Source of the DNA: Pseudaquidulcibacter saccharophilus
GTDB taxonomy: Bacteria; Pseudomonadota; Alphaproteobacteria; Caulobacterales; Aquidulcibacteraceae
NCBI RefSeq assembly: GCF_019455445.1
Contig: NZ_JAHWUS010000002.1
Location: 62,001 to 126,000 of the forward strand
Length of the DNA stretch: 64,000 bases
Direction of reading: 5' to 3'
Made by a program: the position numbers and the translations under genes. Shown piece by piece: positions 33,376 to 44,055 of this stretch (positions within the stretch are counted from its first letter, which is position 1; each line of letters begins with the position of its first letter). The notes under the pieces are model-generated. The model had not been told where the DNA came from and did no database searches. It was given only the letters and a program-made list of their open reading frames with translations.

Positions 33376-36246
33376 CTATTTATTGCGCCGTTTACGCCTT
33401 TGTTCATGGACTTCTAATGTGTGTTTTAAGTATTTGCCGGTGTGGGTATCTGTTTTGGCAACATCTTCTGGTGTGCCTTGGGCAATAATTTGCCCGCCGC
33501 CGTCACCGCCTTCTGGCCCAAGATCAATAATCCAATCGGCAGTTTTAATAACATCAAGATTATGTTCAATAATCACAATTGTATTACCGCCTTCGGCAAG
33601 TTCTTGTAAAACCTCCATTAATTTGCGGGTATCTTCAAAGTGAAGACCGGTTGTTGGTTCATCAAGAATATAAAAGGTGCGCCCGGTTGAACGTTTTGCA
33701 AGCTCTTTTGCAAGTTTTACCCGTTGTGCTTCCCCACCTGAAAGTGTGGTTGCGGGTTGCCCGATTTTTATATAACCAAGCCCAACACGGCTAAGCGTTA
33801 GCAATTTGTCGCGAATTGCCGGAACCGCACCAAAAAAGTCCGCACCTTCATCAACCGTCATTTCAAGGACGTCGGCAATGGATTTGTTGCGATAACGAAC
33901 GTCCAATGTTTCGCGATTATAGCGATGACCATTACAAGTGTCACAAGTAACGTAAACGTCGGGCAAGAAGTGCATTTCAATCTTTTGAACCCCGTCACCT
34001 TGGCATGCCTCACAGCGACCACCTTTTACGTTAAAGCTAAAACGACCAGGGCCATAACCACGTGCCTTTGCCTCTGGTAAATTGGCAAACCATTGGCGAA
34101 TGGGATCAAATGTTCCGGTATAGGTTGCGGGGTTGGAGCGCGGCGTGCGCCCAATTGGTGATTGGTCAATATCAATCACTTTATCAAGATGGTGATACCC
34201 CTCTATATCCTCATAAGGGGCGGGGTGTTCGGACGCACCATTAAGGCGGCGTGCCAAAATTTTATAAAGAGTTTCGATAATAAGTGTTGATTTTCCGCCA
34301 CCAGAAACCCCAGTGATGCAGGTCATAAGCCCAAGTGGCAAATTAAGCGTAACGTTTTTAAGGTTATTGCCAGTTGCACCCTTTAACACCAACATTTTGT
34401 TTTTATTGGGTTTACGGCGTTTGGCAGGAATTGGAACCTCAAGTTCGCCACGCAAATATGCGCCGGTAATACTTGTTGGGTGGTTTTCAATATCTTTTGG
34501 TGTGCCTTGGGCGATAACTTCACCACCATGTATGCCGGCGCGAAGCCCCATATCAATAACATGATCTGCGGTTAGGATTGCCTCCTCATCATGTTCGACC
34601 ACCAAAACGCTATTACCCAAATCGCGCAAACCTTTTAGAGATTCCAAAAGCAAAGTATTATCGCGCTGATGCAGGCCAATTGATGGCTCGTCCAAAACAT
34701 ATAAAACCCCAGTCAGGCCAGAGCCAATTTGTGAGGCAAGGCGAATACGTTGGCTTTCCCCACCCGAAAGCGTTGCCGAACCACGGTGCAGTGTTAAATA
34801 ATCAAGCCCGACATTGACCAAGAACCGCAATCTTTCACGAATTTCTTTTAAAATCCGTGCGCCAATTTCTTTTTGACGGTCACTTAGGACATTATTCAAA
34901 TCTTCAAACCATTGGTGGGCGTTACGGATTGAAAAAGTGCTGGCTTCACTAATATCAAGGCTATTGATTTTTACCGCCAATGCTTCAGGGCGGAGGCGTT
35001 TGCCGCCACAAGAAGGGCAGGTTTGCGCCGATTGGTATTTTTCCAAATCATCGCGTATCCAATTGGAATCAGTATCGCGCCAACGGCGTTCAAGATTTGG
35101 TAAAACGCCTTCAAAAACCTTGGTGGTTTCATAACGGCGATTGCCATCTTCATAAATAAATTGAATTTTTTCTTTACCAGAACCAAACATAATTGTGTGG
35201 CGGGTTTCGGGTTTTAATTCTTTCCACGGTGTGGTGATTTTATCGCCCATATGCTCACAAATAGCTTGTAAGGTTTGGAAATAAAGCGGTGAATTACCCT
35301 TTGACCATGGGGCAACAGCGCCATTTTGAATGGTTTTATCGGTTTCGGGAACAATTAAATCAGGGTCAAATTTCAACTGCACCCCAAGGCCGTCGCAGGT
35401 TGGGCAGGCACCATTAGGATTATTGAATGAAAATAGACGCGGTTCAATTTCGGCAATCGTAAAGCCAGAAACCGGGCAGGCAAATTTTTGCGAGAAAATT
35501 ATTGGTTCTTTTGTGTTGTCCTTGTCGGCAAATTCAACAATCGCAATCCCATCGGCAAGTTTGCATGCGGTTTCAAAGCTGTCGGCAAGACGGGTTTCAA
35601 GACCTTCTTTGACAACAATCCTATCAACAACAATTTCGATTGAATGTTTGAATTTTTTATCAAGCTCTGGCGCTTCATCTAATGTATAAAATTCACCATC
35701 GATGCGCGCACGGGTAAGACCTTGCTTAATCCAGGATTTGATTTCGGTTTTAAATTCCCCCTTGCGGTCACGCACAACGGGTGCAAGCAAATAAAGGCGT
35801 GAACCATCTGGCAGAGCCATAACGCGATCAACCATTTGCGAGATTGATTGGCTTTCAATCGGTAGTCCTGTTGCCGGAGAATAGGGGACCCCAACCCGCG
35901 CCCATAAAAGACGCATATAATCGTGAATTTCGGTTACAGTTCCCACGGTTGAACGTGGGTTTTTGGATGTGGTTTTTTGTTCAATCGAAATTGCGGGTGA
36001 CAATCCCTCAATGGCATCAACATCGGGTTTTTGCATCATTTCAAGGAATTGCCGTGCGTAGGCAGAAAGGCTTTCGACATAGCGTCTTTGCCCCTCTGCA
36101 TAAATGGTGTCAAAGGCAAGTGATGATTTACCCGAACCCGACATACCAGTTAAAACCACGAAGCGACCACGCGGAATTTCAACATTGATGTTTTTGAGAT
36201 TATGCACGCGCGCACCGCGAATTCTTATGGTTTTGCTCTCGCTCAT
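33376..36246 (-). CDS. uvrA: Excinuclease ABC subunit A
   Basis: UvrA is the damage-recognition ATPase of nucleotide excision repair. The 956-residue protein has the first Walker [10 protein letters not shown] (about residues 34-42), the zinc modules, ABC signature TLSGGESQR, the second Walker [10 protein letters not shown] and second signature [13 protein letters not shown]. The first zinc module reads FACPVSGF ... ACPTC, so one Cys of the first pair is replaced; CPSCGG and the CEAC/CDTC module are complete. The shared upstream region with ssb carries a LexA-type box, so it should be SOS-induced. Confidence 0.97.
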   Translation of the reverse strand: MSESKTIRIRGARVHNLKNINVEIPRGRFVVLTGMSGSGKSSLAFDTIYAEGQRRYVESLSAYARQFLEMMQKPDVDAIEGLSPAISIEQKTTSKNPRSTVGTVTEIHDYMRLLWARVGVPYSPATGLPIESQSISQMVDRVMALPDGSRLYLLAPVVRDRKGEFKTEIKSWIKQGLTRARIDGEFYTLDEAPELDKKFKHSIEIVVDRIVVKEGLETRLADSFETACKLADGIAIVEFADKDNTKEPIIFSQKFACPVSGFTIAEIEPRLFSFNNPNGACPTCDGLGVQLKFDPDLIVPETDKTIQNGAVAPWSKGNSPLYFQTLQAICEHMGDKITTPWKELKPETRHTIMFGSGKEKIQFIYEDGNRRYETTKVFEGVLPNLERRWRDTDSNWIRDDLEKYQSAQTCPSCGGKRLRPEALAVKINSLDISEASTFSIRNAHQWFEDLNNVLSDRQKEIGARILKEIRERLRFLVNVGLDYLTLHRGSATLSGGESQRIRLASQIGSGLTGVLYVLDEPSIGLHQRDNTLLLESLKGLRDLGNSVLVVEHDEEAILTADHVIDMGLRAGIHGGEVIAQGTPKDIENHPTSITGAYLRGELEVPIPAKRRKPNKNKMLVLKGATGNNLKNVTLNLPLGLMTCITGVSGGGKSTLIIETLYKILARRLNGASEHPAPYEDIEGYHHLDKVIDIDQSPIGRTPRSNPATYTGTFDPIRQWFANLPEAKARGYGPGRFSFNVKGGRCEACQGDGVQKIEMHFLPDVYVTCDTCNGHRYNRETLDVRYRNKSIADVLEMTVDEGADFFGAVPAIRDKLLTLSRVGLGYIKIGQPATTLSGGEAQRVKLAKELAKRSTGRTFYILDEPTTGLHFEDTRKLMEVLQELAEGGNTIVIIEHNLDVIKTADWIIDLGPEGGDGGGQIIAQGTPEDVAKTDTHTGKYLKHTLEVHEQRRKRRNK

Positions 36247-36295
36247 CTTATTCCCTGATTAAGATTTAGAATCGACTTGGCTTTTGAAAATACTA

Positions 36296-36310
36296 GAACA
36301 TAGTGTGAAC
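36296..36310. promoter_or_regulatory. LexA (SOS) box between uvrA and ssb
   Basis: GAAC-ATAGTGT-GAAC is an exact match to the alphaproteobacterial LexA operator GAAC-N7-GAAC (GTTC-N7-GTTC on the other strand). It lies 50 bp before uvrA and 112 bp before ssb and could repress both divergent genes. Confidence 0.8.
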
Positions 36311-36421
36311 AAAATATAGGCGGTCAAGTGTAAAAACTCTTGCCACGATTTTGTAAAGCTATATAAGGGTTGGCTTAGTTTTTTTAAAGGGTAAAGCCCA
36401 AATTGTTGTATAAGGTGTAGT

Positions 36422-36913
36422 ATGGCTGGTTCGGTAAATAAAGTGATTTTGATTGGCAATTTGGGACGTGACCCGGAGATTCGTTCATTCCCATCGGGTG
36501 ACCGCGTTGCGAATTTCTCAATTGCAACCTCCGAAAATTGGCGCGACCGCAACACTGGCGAGCGTAAAGAGCGCACAGAATGGCATAATATCGTGGTGCG
36601 TGGCGAAGGCTTGGTAAAAGTTGTTGAAAACTATGTTAAAAAGGGTTCAAAACTTTATATCGAAGGCTCGCTTCATACACGTAAGTGGCAGGATCAAAAT
36701 GGCCAAGACAGATATACAACCGAAGTTGTGATTAGTGGCTTTGGCGGTTCTTTGACAATGCTTGATGGTCGTTCTGGTGGCGGTGGCTCATCTGATTCAT
36801 ATGGCGGCGGCGATGATTCTTACGGTAGCTCTAGCTATGGCGAACCACGCCAAGGCAGTGGTGAAAAACAATCATTCTCTAATGACACCATTGATGATGA
36901 TATTCCGTTCTAG
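36422..36913 (+). CDS. ssb: Single-stranded DNA-binding protein
   Basis: SSB coats single-stranded DNA in replication and repair. The 163-residue protein has the OB fold ([64 protein letters not shown]), a Gly/Ser-rich linker and the acidic C-terminal tip DDDIPF that binds partner proteins. It is divergent from uvrA, the common alphaproteobacterial arrangement, and shares the SOS box region. Confidence 0.97.
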   Translation: MAGSVNKVILIGNLGRDPEIRSFPSGDRVANFSIATSENWRDRNTGERKERTEWHNIVVRGEGLVKVVENYVKKGSKLYIEGSLHTRKWQDQNGQDRYTTEVVISGFGGSLTMLDGRSGGGGSSDSYGGGDDSYGSSSYGEPRQGSGEKQSFSNDTIDDDIPF

Positions 36914-36961
36914 GAAATTTTAAAATATTACGCTTTGCGTATTTATTTGACGTTTTATTAT

Positions 36962-36994
36962 AAAATGGCTTAGTGTCGGCTAAGCCATTTTTAA
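36962..36994 (+). terminator. Terminator after ssb
   Basis: Stem AAAATGGCTTAG / CTAAGCCATTTT with a 6-base loop and following T run, 49 bp past the ssb stop. Confidence 0.85.
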
Positions 36995-37025
36995 TAACTA
37001 AATCATTGTTCCTTTGGGGTGCAAA

Positions 37026-37421
37026 ATGCCAGATTTAAAAACCTTTCACGGCTCTTGCCATTGTGGCGCGGTTGAATTTGAGGTTCAGGCGCGGGTTGAT
37101 GAGGAAATTCGTGAATGTACTTGTTCAATGTGTGAACGCACGGGGTTTATTCACTTGATTGTTTCTAATTCGCGTTTCAAAATTACCAAAGGCGAAGAAA
37201 ATCTTACCCATTATAAATTCAATACTGGCGTTGCCGACCATACATTTTGCAAGATTTGTGGCGTAAAAGCGTTTTATGTTCCGCGGTCTAATCCCGATGG
37301 AATGTCGGTTAATGTACGCTGTATTGATGGTTATCCTGATTTGCCTTTTAAAACGGTCGCGCCATTCAATGGCAAAAACTGGGAACAGGAAAAATCCATA
37401 AGGCATTTATCACAAGATTAA
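37026..37421 (+). CDS. GFA-family (glutathione-dependent formaldehyde-activating-like) zinc protein
   Basis: A 131-residue protein from ATG 37026, which has GGGG at a suitable distance; the TTG at 37014 is rejected. The family's zinc ligands are seen in GSCHCGAVEFEV, ECTCSMCERTG and TFCKICGVKAFY. Some members bind formaldehyde-glutathione adducts, but most, including this one, have no proven substrate. It lies between ssb and gyrA, downstream of the ssb terminator. Confidence 0.88.
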   Translation: MPDLKTFHGSCHCGAVEFEVQARVDEEIRECTCSMCERTGFIHLIVSNSRFKITKGEENLTHYKFNTGVADHTFCKICGVKAFYVPRSNPDGMSVNVRCIDGYPDLPFKTVAPFNGKNWEQEKSIRHLSQD

Positions 37422-37548
37422 ATATAGATTGAATGGGCATTTTACCCACAGTCTGATTTGTCGTTCTACTTCCAAACTGCTAGTATGAAAAACCAATTAT
37501 AAAAAATTCGATTCGTGCAAGAGAGCGCGAAAAACAAAAGGTATTATT

Positions 37549-40380
37549 TTGTCAAACGAAGATAATGAAAACGAATTAGAAGTAAATTCAGGTGGTGAAG
37601 GTGAAAATAATGGCGGCGGTCGCCCACCCATCAATGAAGATGGTATCGAACCGATTGCCATTGAGGATGAGTTAAAGTCATCATACCTCGACTATGCCAT
37701 GAGCGTGATTGTTTCACGTGCCCTTCCTGATGCGCGTGACGGTTTAAAACCAGTTCACCGTCGTATTTTATACGCAATGTATGACGAAGGTTTTACGCCT
37801 GATAAAAAGTTTGTGAAATCGGCGCAAACTGTTGGTGCGGTTATGGCGAAATACCACCCGCATGGTGACAGTGCGATTTACGATGCAATGGTGCGCATGG
37901 CGCAGCCATTCTCAATGTCTCTTATGCTGGTTGATGGTCAGGGTAACTTTGGTTCGGTTGACGGTGACCCACCTGCTGCGATGCGTTATACGGAATCACG
38001 TTTATCAAAGGCGGCAATTCCGCTTTTGGATGAAATGTATGAAGACACCGTTGAGTTTGTTGAAAACTATGACGGTTCTTTCCGCGAACCTGCGGTTTTG
38101 CCGGCAAAATATCCAAATCTTTTGGTAAATGGTGCGGGCGGTATCGCGGTTGGTATGGCAACCAATATCCCACCACACAATTTGGGTGAAGTTTGTAACG
38201 CCGCCCTAGCTATGCTTGAAAATCCAGATATTTCGGATAACGAAATTCTTGAAATTATCCCTGGTCCTGATTTTCCTACTGGCGCGCAAATTGTTGGCCG
38301 TGCCGGTGCGCGTAAAGGCTTGCTTGAAGGTCGTGGCTCTGTGGTTATGCGTGCGACTTCTACGGTTGAAAAAATACGTGGTGAGCGTGAGGCAATTATC
38401 GTTACCGAAATTCCATACCAAGTGAATAAAGCGGCAATGATTGAAAAAATCTCGGAACTTGCGCGCGAAAAACGTATCGAGGGGATTTCGGCACTGCGTG
38501 ACGAATCTGACCGCAAAGGTATGCGCGTTGTTATTGAAATCAAACGCGATGCCTCTGCCGAGGTGGTTTTAAACCAGCTTTATAAATATACCCAACTTCA
38601 GACATCTTTTGGTGTTAATATGTTGGCGCTGGTGGATAGATTACCAATCCAGATGAATGTTCGCACAATGTTGCAAACTTTCTTGCGTTTCCGCGAAACA
38701 GTTATCACCAACCGCACTCGTTTCCGTCTTAACAAGGCGCGTGATCGTGGGCATGATTTGGTTGGTTTGGCGATTGCGGTTGCCAACATTGATGAAGTGG
38801 TGCAACTTATTCGTAATGCACCCGATCCTGCTGCTGCACGTGAGGCATTATTGGCGCGTGATTGGCCGGCAAAAGATTTGGCGCCACTTATTGCCCTTAT
38901 TGCCGACCCGCGTTCACATCTAACCGATGGTAATACGGTTCGTTTATCGGAAACACAGGCGCGGGCAATTCTTGATTTGCGCTTGCAACGTCTTACTGGC
39001 CTTGGTCGCGAAGAATTATGGAATGAAGTTAACTCACTTTCTGAAAAGATTGCTGATTTGCTTGAAATCCTACGCTCACGCGCCCGCATTATTGAGCTTA
39101 TTCGTAGTGAACTTGTTTCAGTGCGTGATCAGTTTGCGGTTCCACGTCGTTCAATCTTTATCGAGGCTGGCCTTGATATGGAAGATGAAGACTTTATCGA
39201 GCGTGAGGATATGGTCGTAACCCTTTCTCACCAAGGTTATATTAAACGTACTGCGCTTTCTCAATATCGTGCGCAAAACCGTGGTGGTCGCGGCAGAAGT
39301 GGCATGAATACCAAGGATGAAGATTGGGTGGTTGGTCTATTTGCGGCATCAACGCATACACCAATTCTATTCTTCACCAACAAAGGCTTGGTTTACCGTG
39401 AAAAAGTTTGGCGCTTGCCACAAGGGGATCCGCGCACAAAGGGTCGTTCGGTTGCCAATATCCTTGCATTTGAACAAGGCGAAAGAATTCAATCGGTTCT
39501 TGCCTTGCCAGAGGATGAGGGAACATGGGAAAACCTTGAATTAATGTTCGCCACCAAAAAAGGCACAGTGCGCCGTAACTCATTGCTTGATTTCCAACGC
39601 ATTTCACGTGGCGGTAAAATTGCGATGAAGTTTGATAGTGAAGATGATGCAATTATCAATGTTGCGATTTGCGCACCCGAAGATGATGTGCTTTTGACCA
39701 CTAAAAACGGGCAATGTATCCGCTTTAGAGCAACCGATGTCCGCGTCTTTAAAGGTCGCGATTCAATGGGGGTTCGCGGTATAAACCTTGCGGCGGGCGA
39801 TGAAGTTATTTCAATGTCTGTCATCAAAAATGTTGATACCGAGGCATGGGAACGCACCGCATATATCAAACGTTCACGTGCTGAACGCGGTGAAGCCCTT
39901 GAGGATAATGAGGTTGAAGTAGAAGAAACCGAAGTGGTTTCTGATAATGGCCTTGATGATAGCCGCTATCAACAACTAAAAGAATTTGAGCAATTCATTC
40001 TTGCGGTTACTGATGATGGCTATGGTAAGCGTTCTTCTTCATACGAATATCGTGTAACTGGCCGTGGTGGTAAAGGTATCGTTGCCCATAAACTTGTTCG
40101 CAAAGATACTTCATTGGTTGCTGCTTTTGCGGTTAATGATGCCGATGATTTGATGATGGTAACTGATGGTGGACAGTTAATCCGCACCAAAGTTGCCCAA
40201 ATCGGTATCAAAGGGCGCGCAACCCAAGGGGTTCGCCTTATCCGTGTTGGCGATGATGAAAAAGTTGTATCAGTTGAACGTCTTGATGAGCCGGAAGGGG
40301 ATGATGAAACAGTTGATGTTGAAAACATCGCTGAAAATGAAAACCCCGAGGTAACAGCAGAAACACCAACTGAAGAATAA
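37549..40380 (+). CDS. gyrA: DNA gyrase subunit A
   Basis: The breakage-reunion subunit of DNA gyrase, 943 residues. The start is TTG 37549 with AAAGG seven bases upstream; there is no usable ATG before the conserved core. The region [21 protein letters not shown], the catalytic Tyr in [12 protein letters not shown], the quinolone region [17 protein letters not shown] (Ser and Asp at the usual resistance positions, so the sensitive form) and the GyrA box [10 protein letters not shown] are present. The C-terminal domain holds an acidic insertion ([18 protein letters not shown]) typical of alphaproteobacteria. A GANTC lies at 37509, 40 bp before the start. Confidence 0.98.
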   Translation: MSNEDNENELEVNSGGEGENNGGGRPPINEDGIEPIAIEDELKSSYLDYAMSVIVSRALPDARDGLKPVHRRILYAMYDEGFTPDKKFVKSAQTVGAVMAKYHPHGDSAIYDAMVRMAQPFSMSLMLVDGQGNFGSVDGDPPAAMRYTESRLSKAAIPLLDEMYEDTVEFVENYDGSFREPAVLPAKYPNLLVNGAGGIAVGMATNIPPHNLGEVCNAALAMLENPDISDNEILEIIPGPDFPTGAQIVGRAGARKGLLEGRGSVVMRATSTVEKIRGEREAIIVTEIPYQVNKAAMIEKISELAREKRIEGISALRDESDRKGMRVVIEIKRDASAEVVLNQLYKYTQLQTSFGVNMLALVDRLPIQMNVRTMLQTFLRFRETVITNRTRFRLNKARDRGHDLVGLAIAVANIDEVVQLIRNAPDPAAAREALLARDWPAKDLAPLIALIADPRSHLTDGNTVRLSETQARAILDLRLQRLTGLGREELWNEVNSLSEKIADLLEILRSRARIIELIRSELVSVRDQFAVPRRSIFIEAGLDMEDEDFIEREDMVVTLSHQGYIKRTALSQYRAQNRGGRGRSGMNTKDEDWVVGLFAASTHTPILFFTNKGLVYREKVWRLPQGDPRTKGRSVANILAFEQGERIQSVLALPEDEGTWENLELMFATKKGTVRRNSLLDFQRISRGGKIAMKFDSEDDAIINVAICAPEDDVLLTTKNGQCIRFRATDVRVFKGRDSMGVRGINLAAGDEVISMSVIKNVDTEAWERTAYIKRSRAERGEALEDNEVEVEETEVVSDNGLDDSRYQQLKEFEQFILAVTDDGYGKRSSSYEYRVTGRGGKGIVAHKLVRKDTSLVAAFAVNDADDLMMVTDGGQLIRTKVAQIGIKGRATQGVRLIRVGDDEKVVSVERLDEPEGDDETVDVENIAENENPEVTAETPTEE

Positions 40381-40382
40381 AC

Positions 40383-40413
40383 AAAAGCCGCCCCTTAAAG
40401 GCGGCTTTTTTTG
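40383..40413 (+). terminator. Terminator after gyrA
   Basis: Stem AAAAGCCGCC / GGCGGCTTTT followed by T run, directly past the gyrA stop. Confidence 0.87.
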
Positions 40414-40570
40414 TCTTACAAAATTGCGGTAATTTAACATCAGCACCCGTATTTTTGGTTTATATACATGCGTGTCCTGATTTATTGTGAAATTGGTTGA
40501 TTTATTTTTGCAATTGGGTTTGGTAAAGTGACCCAGAATTAGAATAAACCAAATTTTTTAGGGGAATGTT

Positions 40571-41089
40571 ATGGCAAAATTAGGTGAACCAAGAGTAGGG
40601 CTTTACCCAGGAACTTTTGACCCCATAACATTCGGTCATCTTGATATTATTCGCCGGGCGGTGAAAATTTTTGATGAACTTGTGATTGGCGTTGCCGTAA
40701 ACCGCGATAAAGGGCCTCTGTTTACTTTAGAGGAACGTGTGGCGATGGTTGAAAACGAAATTCGCCATATTCGCACCGATGCGGTTATTCGTGCCGTGCC
40801 TATGGATGGTCTTTTGATGCAGTTTGCCGTTGAACATAAGGCAAATTGTATTGTTCGCGGTCTGCGTGCGGTTGCCGATTTCGAATATGAATTCCAAATG
40901 GTTGGCATGAACCAAAAACTTAATTCCGATATTGAAACTGTATTTTTTATGGCTGCACCACAGCATCAGGCAATTGCTTCACGTCTGGTTAAGGAAATAT
41001 ATCGTTTAGGTGGTGAGGTCGAGAAATTTGTTCCCGATGGCGTAAAACAGGCATTAAAGGAGAAACTGGGTGACCAGAAGCAAAAATAA
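40571..41089 (+). CDS. coaD: Phosphopantetheine adenylyltransferase
   Basis: CoaD makes dephospho-CoA in coenzyme A synthesis. The 172-residue protein has the nucleotidyltransferase start GLYPGTFDPITFGHLDII with the T/HxGH motif, DGLLMQFAVEHKANCIVRGLRAV, and FEYEFQMVGMNQKL. GGGGAATGTT precedes ATG 40571. It is downstream of gyrA, as in other alphaproteobacteria, and its 3' end overlaps the next gene by 20 bases. Confidence 0.96.
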   Translation: MAKLGEPRVGLYPGTFDPITFGHLDIIRRAVKIFDELVIGVAVNRDKGPLFTLEERVAMVENEIRHIRTDAVIRAVPMDGLLMQFAVEHKANCIVRGLRAVADFEYEFQMVGMNQKLNSDIETVFFMAAPQHQAIASRLVKEIYRLGGEVEKFVPDGVKQALKEKLGDQKQK

Positions 41090-41948
41090 TAAAATGAAAA
41101 ACATTCTTATTAAAACCGGTATTGCCGCAATTAGCCTTATGTTGGCAGGGCAGGCGGCATTTGCACAAGATGCAACCACCAATATTGATATGTCAAAAGT
41201 GGTTTTTAAACCGATTGATCCAGAAAATGTTATCGTGATTGATACCACAAAGGGTCAGATTATTGTTGCTCTTTCGCCCGATATTGCCCCAAACCATGTT
41301 GAGCGTATCAAAACACTTGTAAGACAAGGCTTTTATGATGGCGTGGTTTTTCACCGTGTTATTGATGGCTTTATGGATCAAACTGGTGACCCAACCGGAA
41401 CCGGAACTGGTGGTTCACAATTGCCTGATTTAAAGGCTGAATTCACATTTTCTCGCGGTAAAGATAGCCCGTTTGTAGAAGCTGCTACAATTAATGGCAG
41501 AAGTCTTGGTTATTTTGGTTTCTTGCCTGCAACCTCACAACCAAGCGCACTTTTAAGCATCATCAAAAGCGGTCAATTAACGGCATTTGCCAATCATTGC
41601 GAAGGCACGGCATCAATGGCACGCGCAATGGACCCCGATAGCGGTAATAGCCAATTCTTTTTAATGCGCGGCGAAACCCCTGCTTTGAACGCAAAATATA
41701 GTGTTTGGGGGCGTGTGGTTTCCGGCGTTGATGTGGTTAAGGCCATCAAAATCGGTGAGCCGGTGGTTGACCCCGATAAAATGATTAAAGTGCAGGTTTT
41801 GGCCGATATAAAAGATAAAAACCGCCCAAAAGCTTTTTATGAAGATCCAAATTCAAACTATTTTAAACAACGCCTTGCAGCCGAAGTTACAGCCAAGGGC
41901 GATAGTTTTAACAATTGTAGTTTTGAGCCATTGGTAAAGGCACAATAA
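41070..41948 (+). CDS. Secreted cyclophilin-type peptidyl-prolyl isomerase
   Basis: A periplasmic cyclophilin of 292 residues that assists protein folding. It has a signal peptide ending in GQAAFAQD and the cyclophilin core FYDGVVFHRVIDGFMDQTGDP, GTASMARAMDPDSGNSQFFL and YSVWGRVVSGVDVV. The core is interrupted by an insertion of about 50 residues (SRGKDSPFVEAATINGRSLG region) not seen in the cytoplasmic paralogue at 43603. GTG 41070 has a good AGGAG site and overlaps coaD; ATG 41094 is an alternative eight codons later. Confidence 0.92.
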   Translation: MTRSKNNKMKNILIKTGIAAISLMLAGQAAFAQDATTNIDMSKVVFKPIDPENVIVIDTTKGQIIVALSPDIAPNHVERIKTLVRQGFYDGVVFHRVIDGFMDQTGDPTGTGTGGSQLPDLKAEFTFSRGKDSPFVEAATINGRSLGYFGFLPATSQPSALLSIIKSGQLTAFANHCEGTASMARAMDPDSGNSQFFLMRGETPALNAKYSVWGRVVSGVDVVKAIKIGEPVVDPDKMIKVQVLADIKDKNRPKAFYEDPNSNYFKQRLAAEVTAKGDSFNNCSFEPLVKAQ

Positions 41949-42090
41949 TCGTCAAATTTCCATTTATATATTATGGAATTATGATAATTTAGCGTTTTTA
42001 TATGATTTGCTGATTGCATTTTTATTAGTGCAGTCCTATCTATGCTCTGTGCTATTTTGTCGCATCTAAAATTAGAAAAGGAATCTGAAA

Positions 42091-42705
42091 ATGGCTTTTG
42101 AACTTCCCGCTTTACCTTATGCTGATGATGCTCTTGAACCTCATTATTCTGCAAATACCTTCAGCTATCACCATAAAAAACACCACAATACCTATGTTGT
42201 GAACCTTAACAATCTTATCAAAGATACTGAATTTGAAGGTAAAACTTTGGTTGAGATTATTTTGGCGTCTGCTGGTAAAAACCCTGGTGTTTTCAATAAC
42301 TCTGCACAGGTTTGGAACCATACATTCTTCTGGAACTCTATGTCACCAAATGGCGGCGGCGCACCAACTGGCGCAATTGCTGATAAAATCGCGGCTGATT
42401 TTGGTTCATATGATAACTTTGTTACTGAATTCAAAAATGCTGGCGCAACCCAATTTGGTTCTGGCTGGGCGTGGTTGGTTCTTGGAACTGATGGCAAGCT
42501 AAAAGTAACCAAAACCCCAAATGCTGAAACCCCGCTTACTGCTGGTGAAAAACCAATCATTACTTGTGACGTTTGGGAACACGCTTATTACCTTGATTAC
42601 CAAAACCTTCGTCCAAAATTCCTAGAAGTTTTCCTTGAAAAACTTGTAAATTGGGAATTTGCGAATGAAATGCTTGCTGGCAAAGAATTCAGCGGTGATA
42701 AATAA
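42091..42705 (+). CDS. sodB: Superoxide dismutase, Fe/Mn family (iron type)
   Basis: Removes superoxide in the cytoplasm. The 204-residue protein has metal ligands in FSYHHKKHHNTYV (His27), AQVWNHTFFWNSM, and CDVWEHAYYLDYQNLRPKF (Asp and His). The NNSAQVWNHTFFW context, with Gln before the second His block, suggests the iron form. AAAGGAATCTGAAA precedes ATG 42091. It interrupts the run of ppi genes leading to queA and tgt, which are usually contiguous, and has its own terminator. Confidence 0.96.
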   Translation: MAFELPALPYADDALEPHYSANTFSYHHKKHHNTYVVNLNNLIKDTEFEGKTLVEIILASAGKNPGVFNNSAQVWNHTFFWNSMSPNGGGAPTGAIADKIAADFGSYDNFVTEFKNAGATQFGSGWAWLVLGTDGKLKVTKTPNAETPLTAGEKPIITCDVWEHAYYLDYQNLRPKFLEVFLEKLVNWEFANEMLAGKEFSGDK

Positions 42706-42736
42706 CATTTAATATGTAATTACATATATTCATGTT

Positions 42737-42766
42737 AAAAAGGGGTTCGTTAGACCCCCTTTTTTA
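42737..42766 (+). terminator. Terminator after sodB
   Basis: Stem AAAAAGGGG / CCCCCTTTTT with a short loop and a T run, 32 bp past the sodB stop and just before the next gene's start. Confidence 0.85.
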
Positions 42767-42776
42767 TTGGTTGTTT

Positions 42777-43523
42777 ATGACAAATAATTATACAAAAATC
42801 GCCCAAGTTACTTTTGTTTTTTGGGTTTTGAAAATCATTGCAACCACATTGGGTGAGACCTTAGGTGACTTTATTTCAATGTCGCTAAACCTTGGTTACC
42901 TAACCGGAATTATGATTACATTTTCTGCATTATTCGTGATTTTATTGATGCAAATTCGTGCCGATAAATATTATTCATGGCTTTTCTGGCTTGCCATAAT
43001 TGGAACCACAACCGCAGGGACAGAAATTTCCGATTTTATGGATAGAAGTTTGCACCTTGGTTATATCGGTGGGTCAATTTTATTATCGACATTATTATTA
43101 ATTGCCTTATTTATATGGCATCGTATCGAAGGGAATGTTTCGGTAAATGCAATAAGTAACAAACGTACGGAAATCTTTTTTTGGTGTGCCGTACTAATTT
43201 CCAATAGTTTGGGAACCGCATTTGGCGATTATCTTGTTGATGATTTGGGGCTTTCTTATATAGCGGGAGCCATGGCAACATCTGCAATAATTGTGGTTGT
43301 TCTTGCATTGCACTATTTTACGAAAATCAATGAAACAATTTTGTTTTGGGTGGCGTTCATTTTTACAAGACCGTTTGGCGCAACTTTTGGCGATTTTCTA
43401 ACCAAGCCATTAGAAAGCGGTGGGCTTAACCTTCCGCGTGATTATGCGTCAATCGCGGCGGTTATGCTTTTTATCCTGATTTTGTATTTTTCCGAAAATT
43501 ATAAAAAACGTGCTGTAAGGTAA
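42777..43523 (+). CDS. Four-repeat membrane protein (COG4705-like)
   Basis: A 248-residue polytopic membrane protein from ATG 42777; the frame to 42732 runs through the sodB terminator and is rejected. It contains four repeats of about 55-60 residues, each a helix pair with a motif like TTLGETLGDFIS...LGY (first), TTAGTEISDFM...LGY (second), NSLGTAFGDYL...LSY (third) and RPFGATFGDFL...SGG (fourth). This matches uncharacterised membrane-anchored proteins I know as COG4705. The regularly spaced acidic residues within helices suggest ion or metal handling, but that is inference. It lies between sodB and the second ppi gene. Confidence 0.8.
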   Translation: MTNNYTKIAQVTFVFWVLKIIATTLGETLGDFISMSLNLGYLTGIMITFSALFVILLMQIRADKYYSWLFWLAIIGTTTAGTEISDFMDRSLHLGYIGGSILLSTLLLIALFIWHRIEGNVSVNAISNKRTEIFFWCAVLISNSLGTAFGDYLVDDLGLSYIAGAMATSAIIVVVLALHYFTKINETILFWVAFIFTRPFGATFGDFLTKPLESGGLNLPRDYASIAAVMLFILILYFSENYKKRAVR

Positions 43524-43602
43524 TTGCAATAATAGTTTCCATATCAATCTATATGTGATATTTGGCGCGGCAATTTTTAAGCATTATTCAAAAGGGATAA
43601 AA

Positions 43603-44055
43603 ATGGCTGACGGAAATACATTGGTATTCGAACTTGATACTGGTACAGTTAAAATCGAACTTCGCCCTGATTTGGCACCAAACCACGTTGCCCGCATCAA
43701 AGAACTTGTAAACGAAGGTTTTTATGACGGCATTATCTTCCACCGCGTAATTGATGGCTTTATGGCCCAAGGTGGTTGCCCGAATGGTACTGGTATGGGT
43801 GGTTCTAAAAAGCCTGACCTTAAAGCAGAATTCAACGCAGAACCACATGTTCGTGGTGTATGCTCTATGGCGCGTACAAACTATCCGCACTCTGCAAATA
43901 GCCAATTCTTCATCTGCCTTGATGATGCGACATTCCTTGATCGCCAATACACTGTTTGGGGTGTGGTTAAAGAAGGTATGGATGCAGTTGACGCACTTCC
44001 AAAAGGTGAGCCACCACGCAACCCTGGTAAAATTATCAAAGCAACTATCGAGTAA
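43603..44055 (+). CDS. ppiB: Cytoplasmic cyclophilin-type peptidyl-prolyl isomerase
   Basis: A 150-residue single-domain cyclophilin without signal peptide. Start at ATG 43603, preceded by AAAGGGA. Core motifs: FYDGIIFHRVIDGFMAQGGCP, GVCSMARTNYPHSANSQFFICL and YTVWGVVKEGMDAV. It overlaps queA by the TAATG junction at 44053-44057 and forms an operon with queA and tgt. Paralogue of the secreted isomerase at 41070. Confidence 0.95.
   Translation: MADGNTLVFELDTGTVKIELRPDLAPNHVARIKELVNEGFYDGIIFHRVIDGFMAQGGCPNGTGMGGSKKPDLKAEFNAEPHVRGVCSMARTNYPHSANSQFFICLDDATFLDRQYTVWGVVKEGMDAVDALPKGEPPRNPGKIIKATIE

Noticed and set aside
43524-43602. preQ1 riboswitch before the ppiB-queA-tgt operon
   Set aside because: I see no compact pseudoknot pattern; the region is only AT-rich with a normal ribosome binding site.
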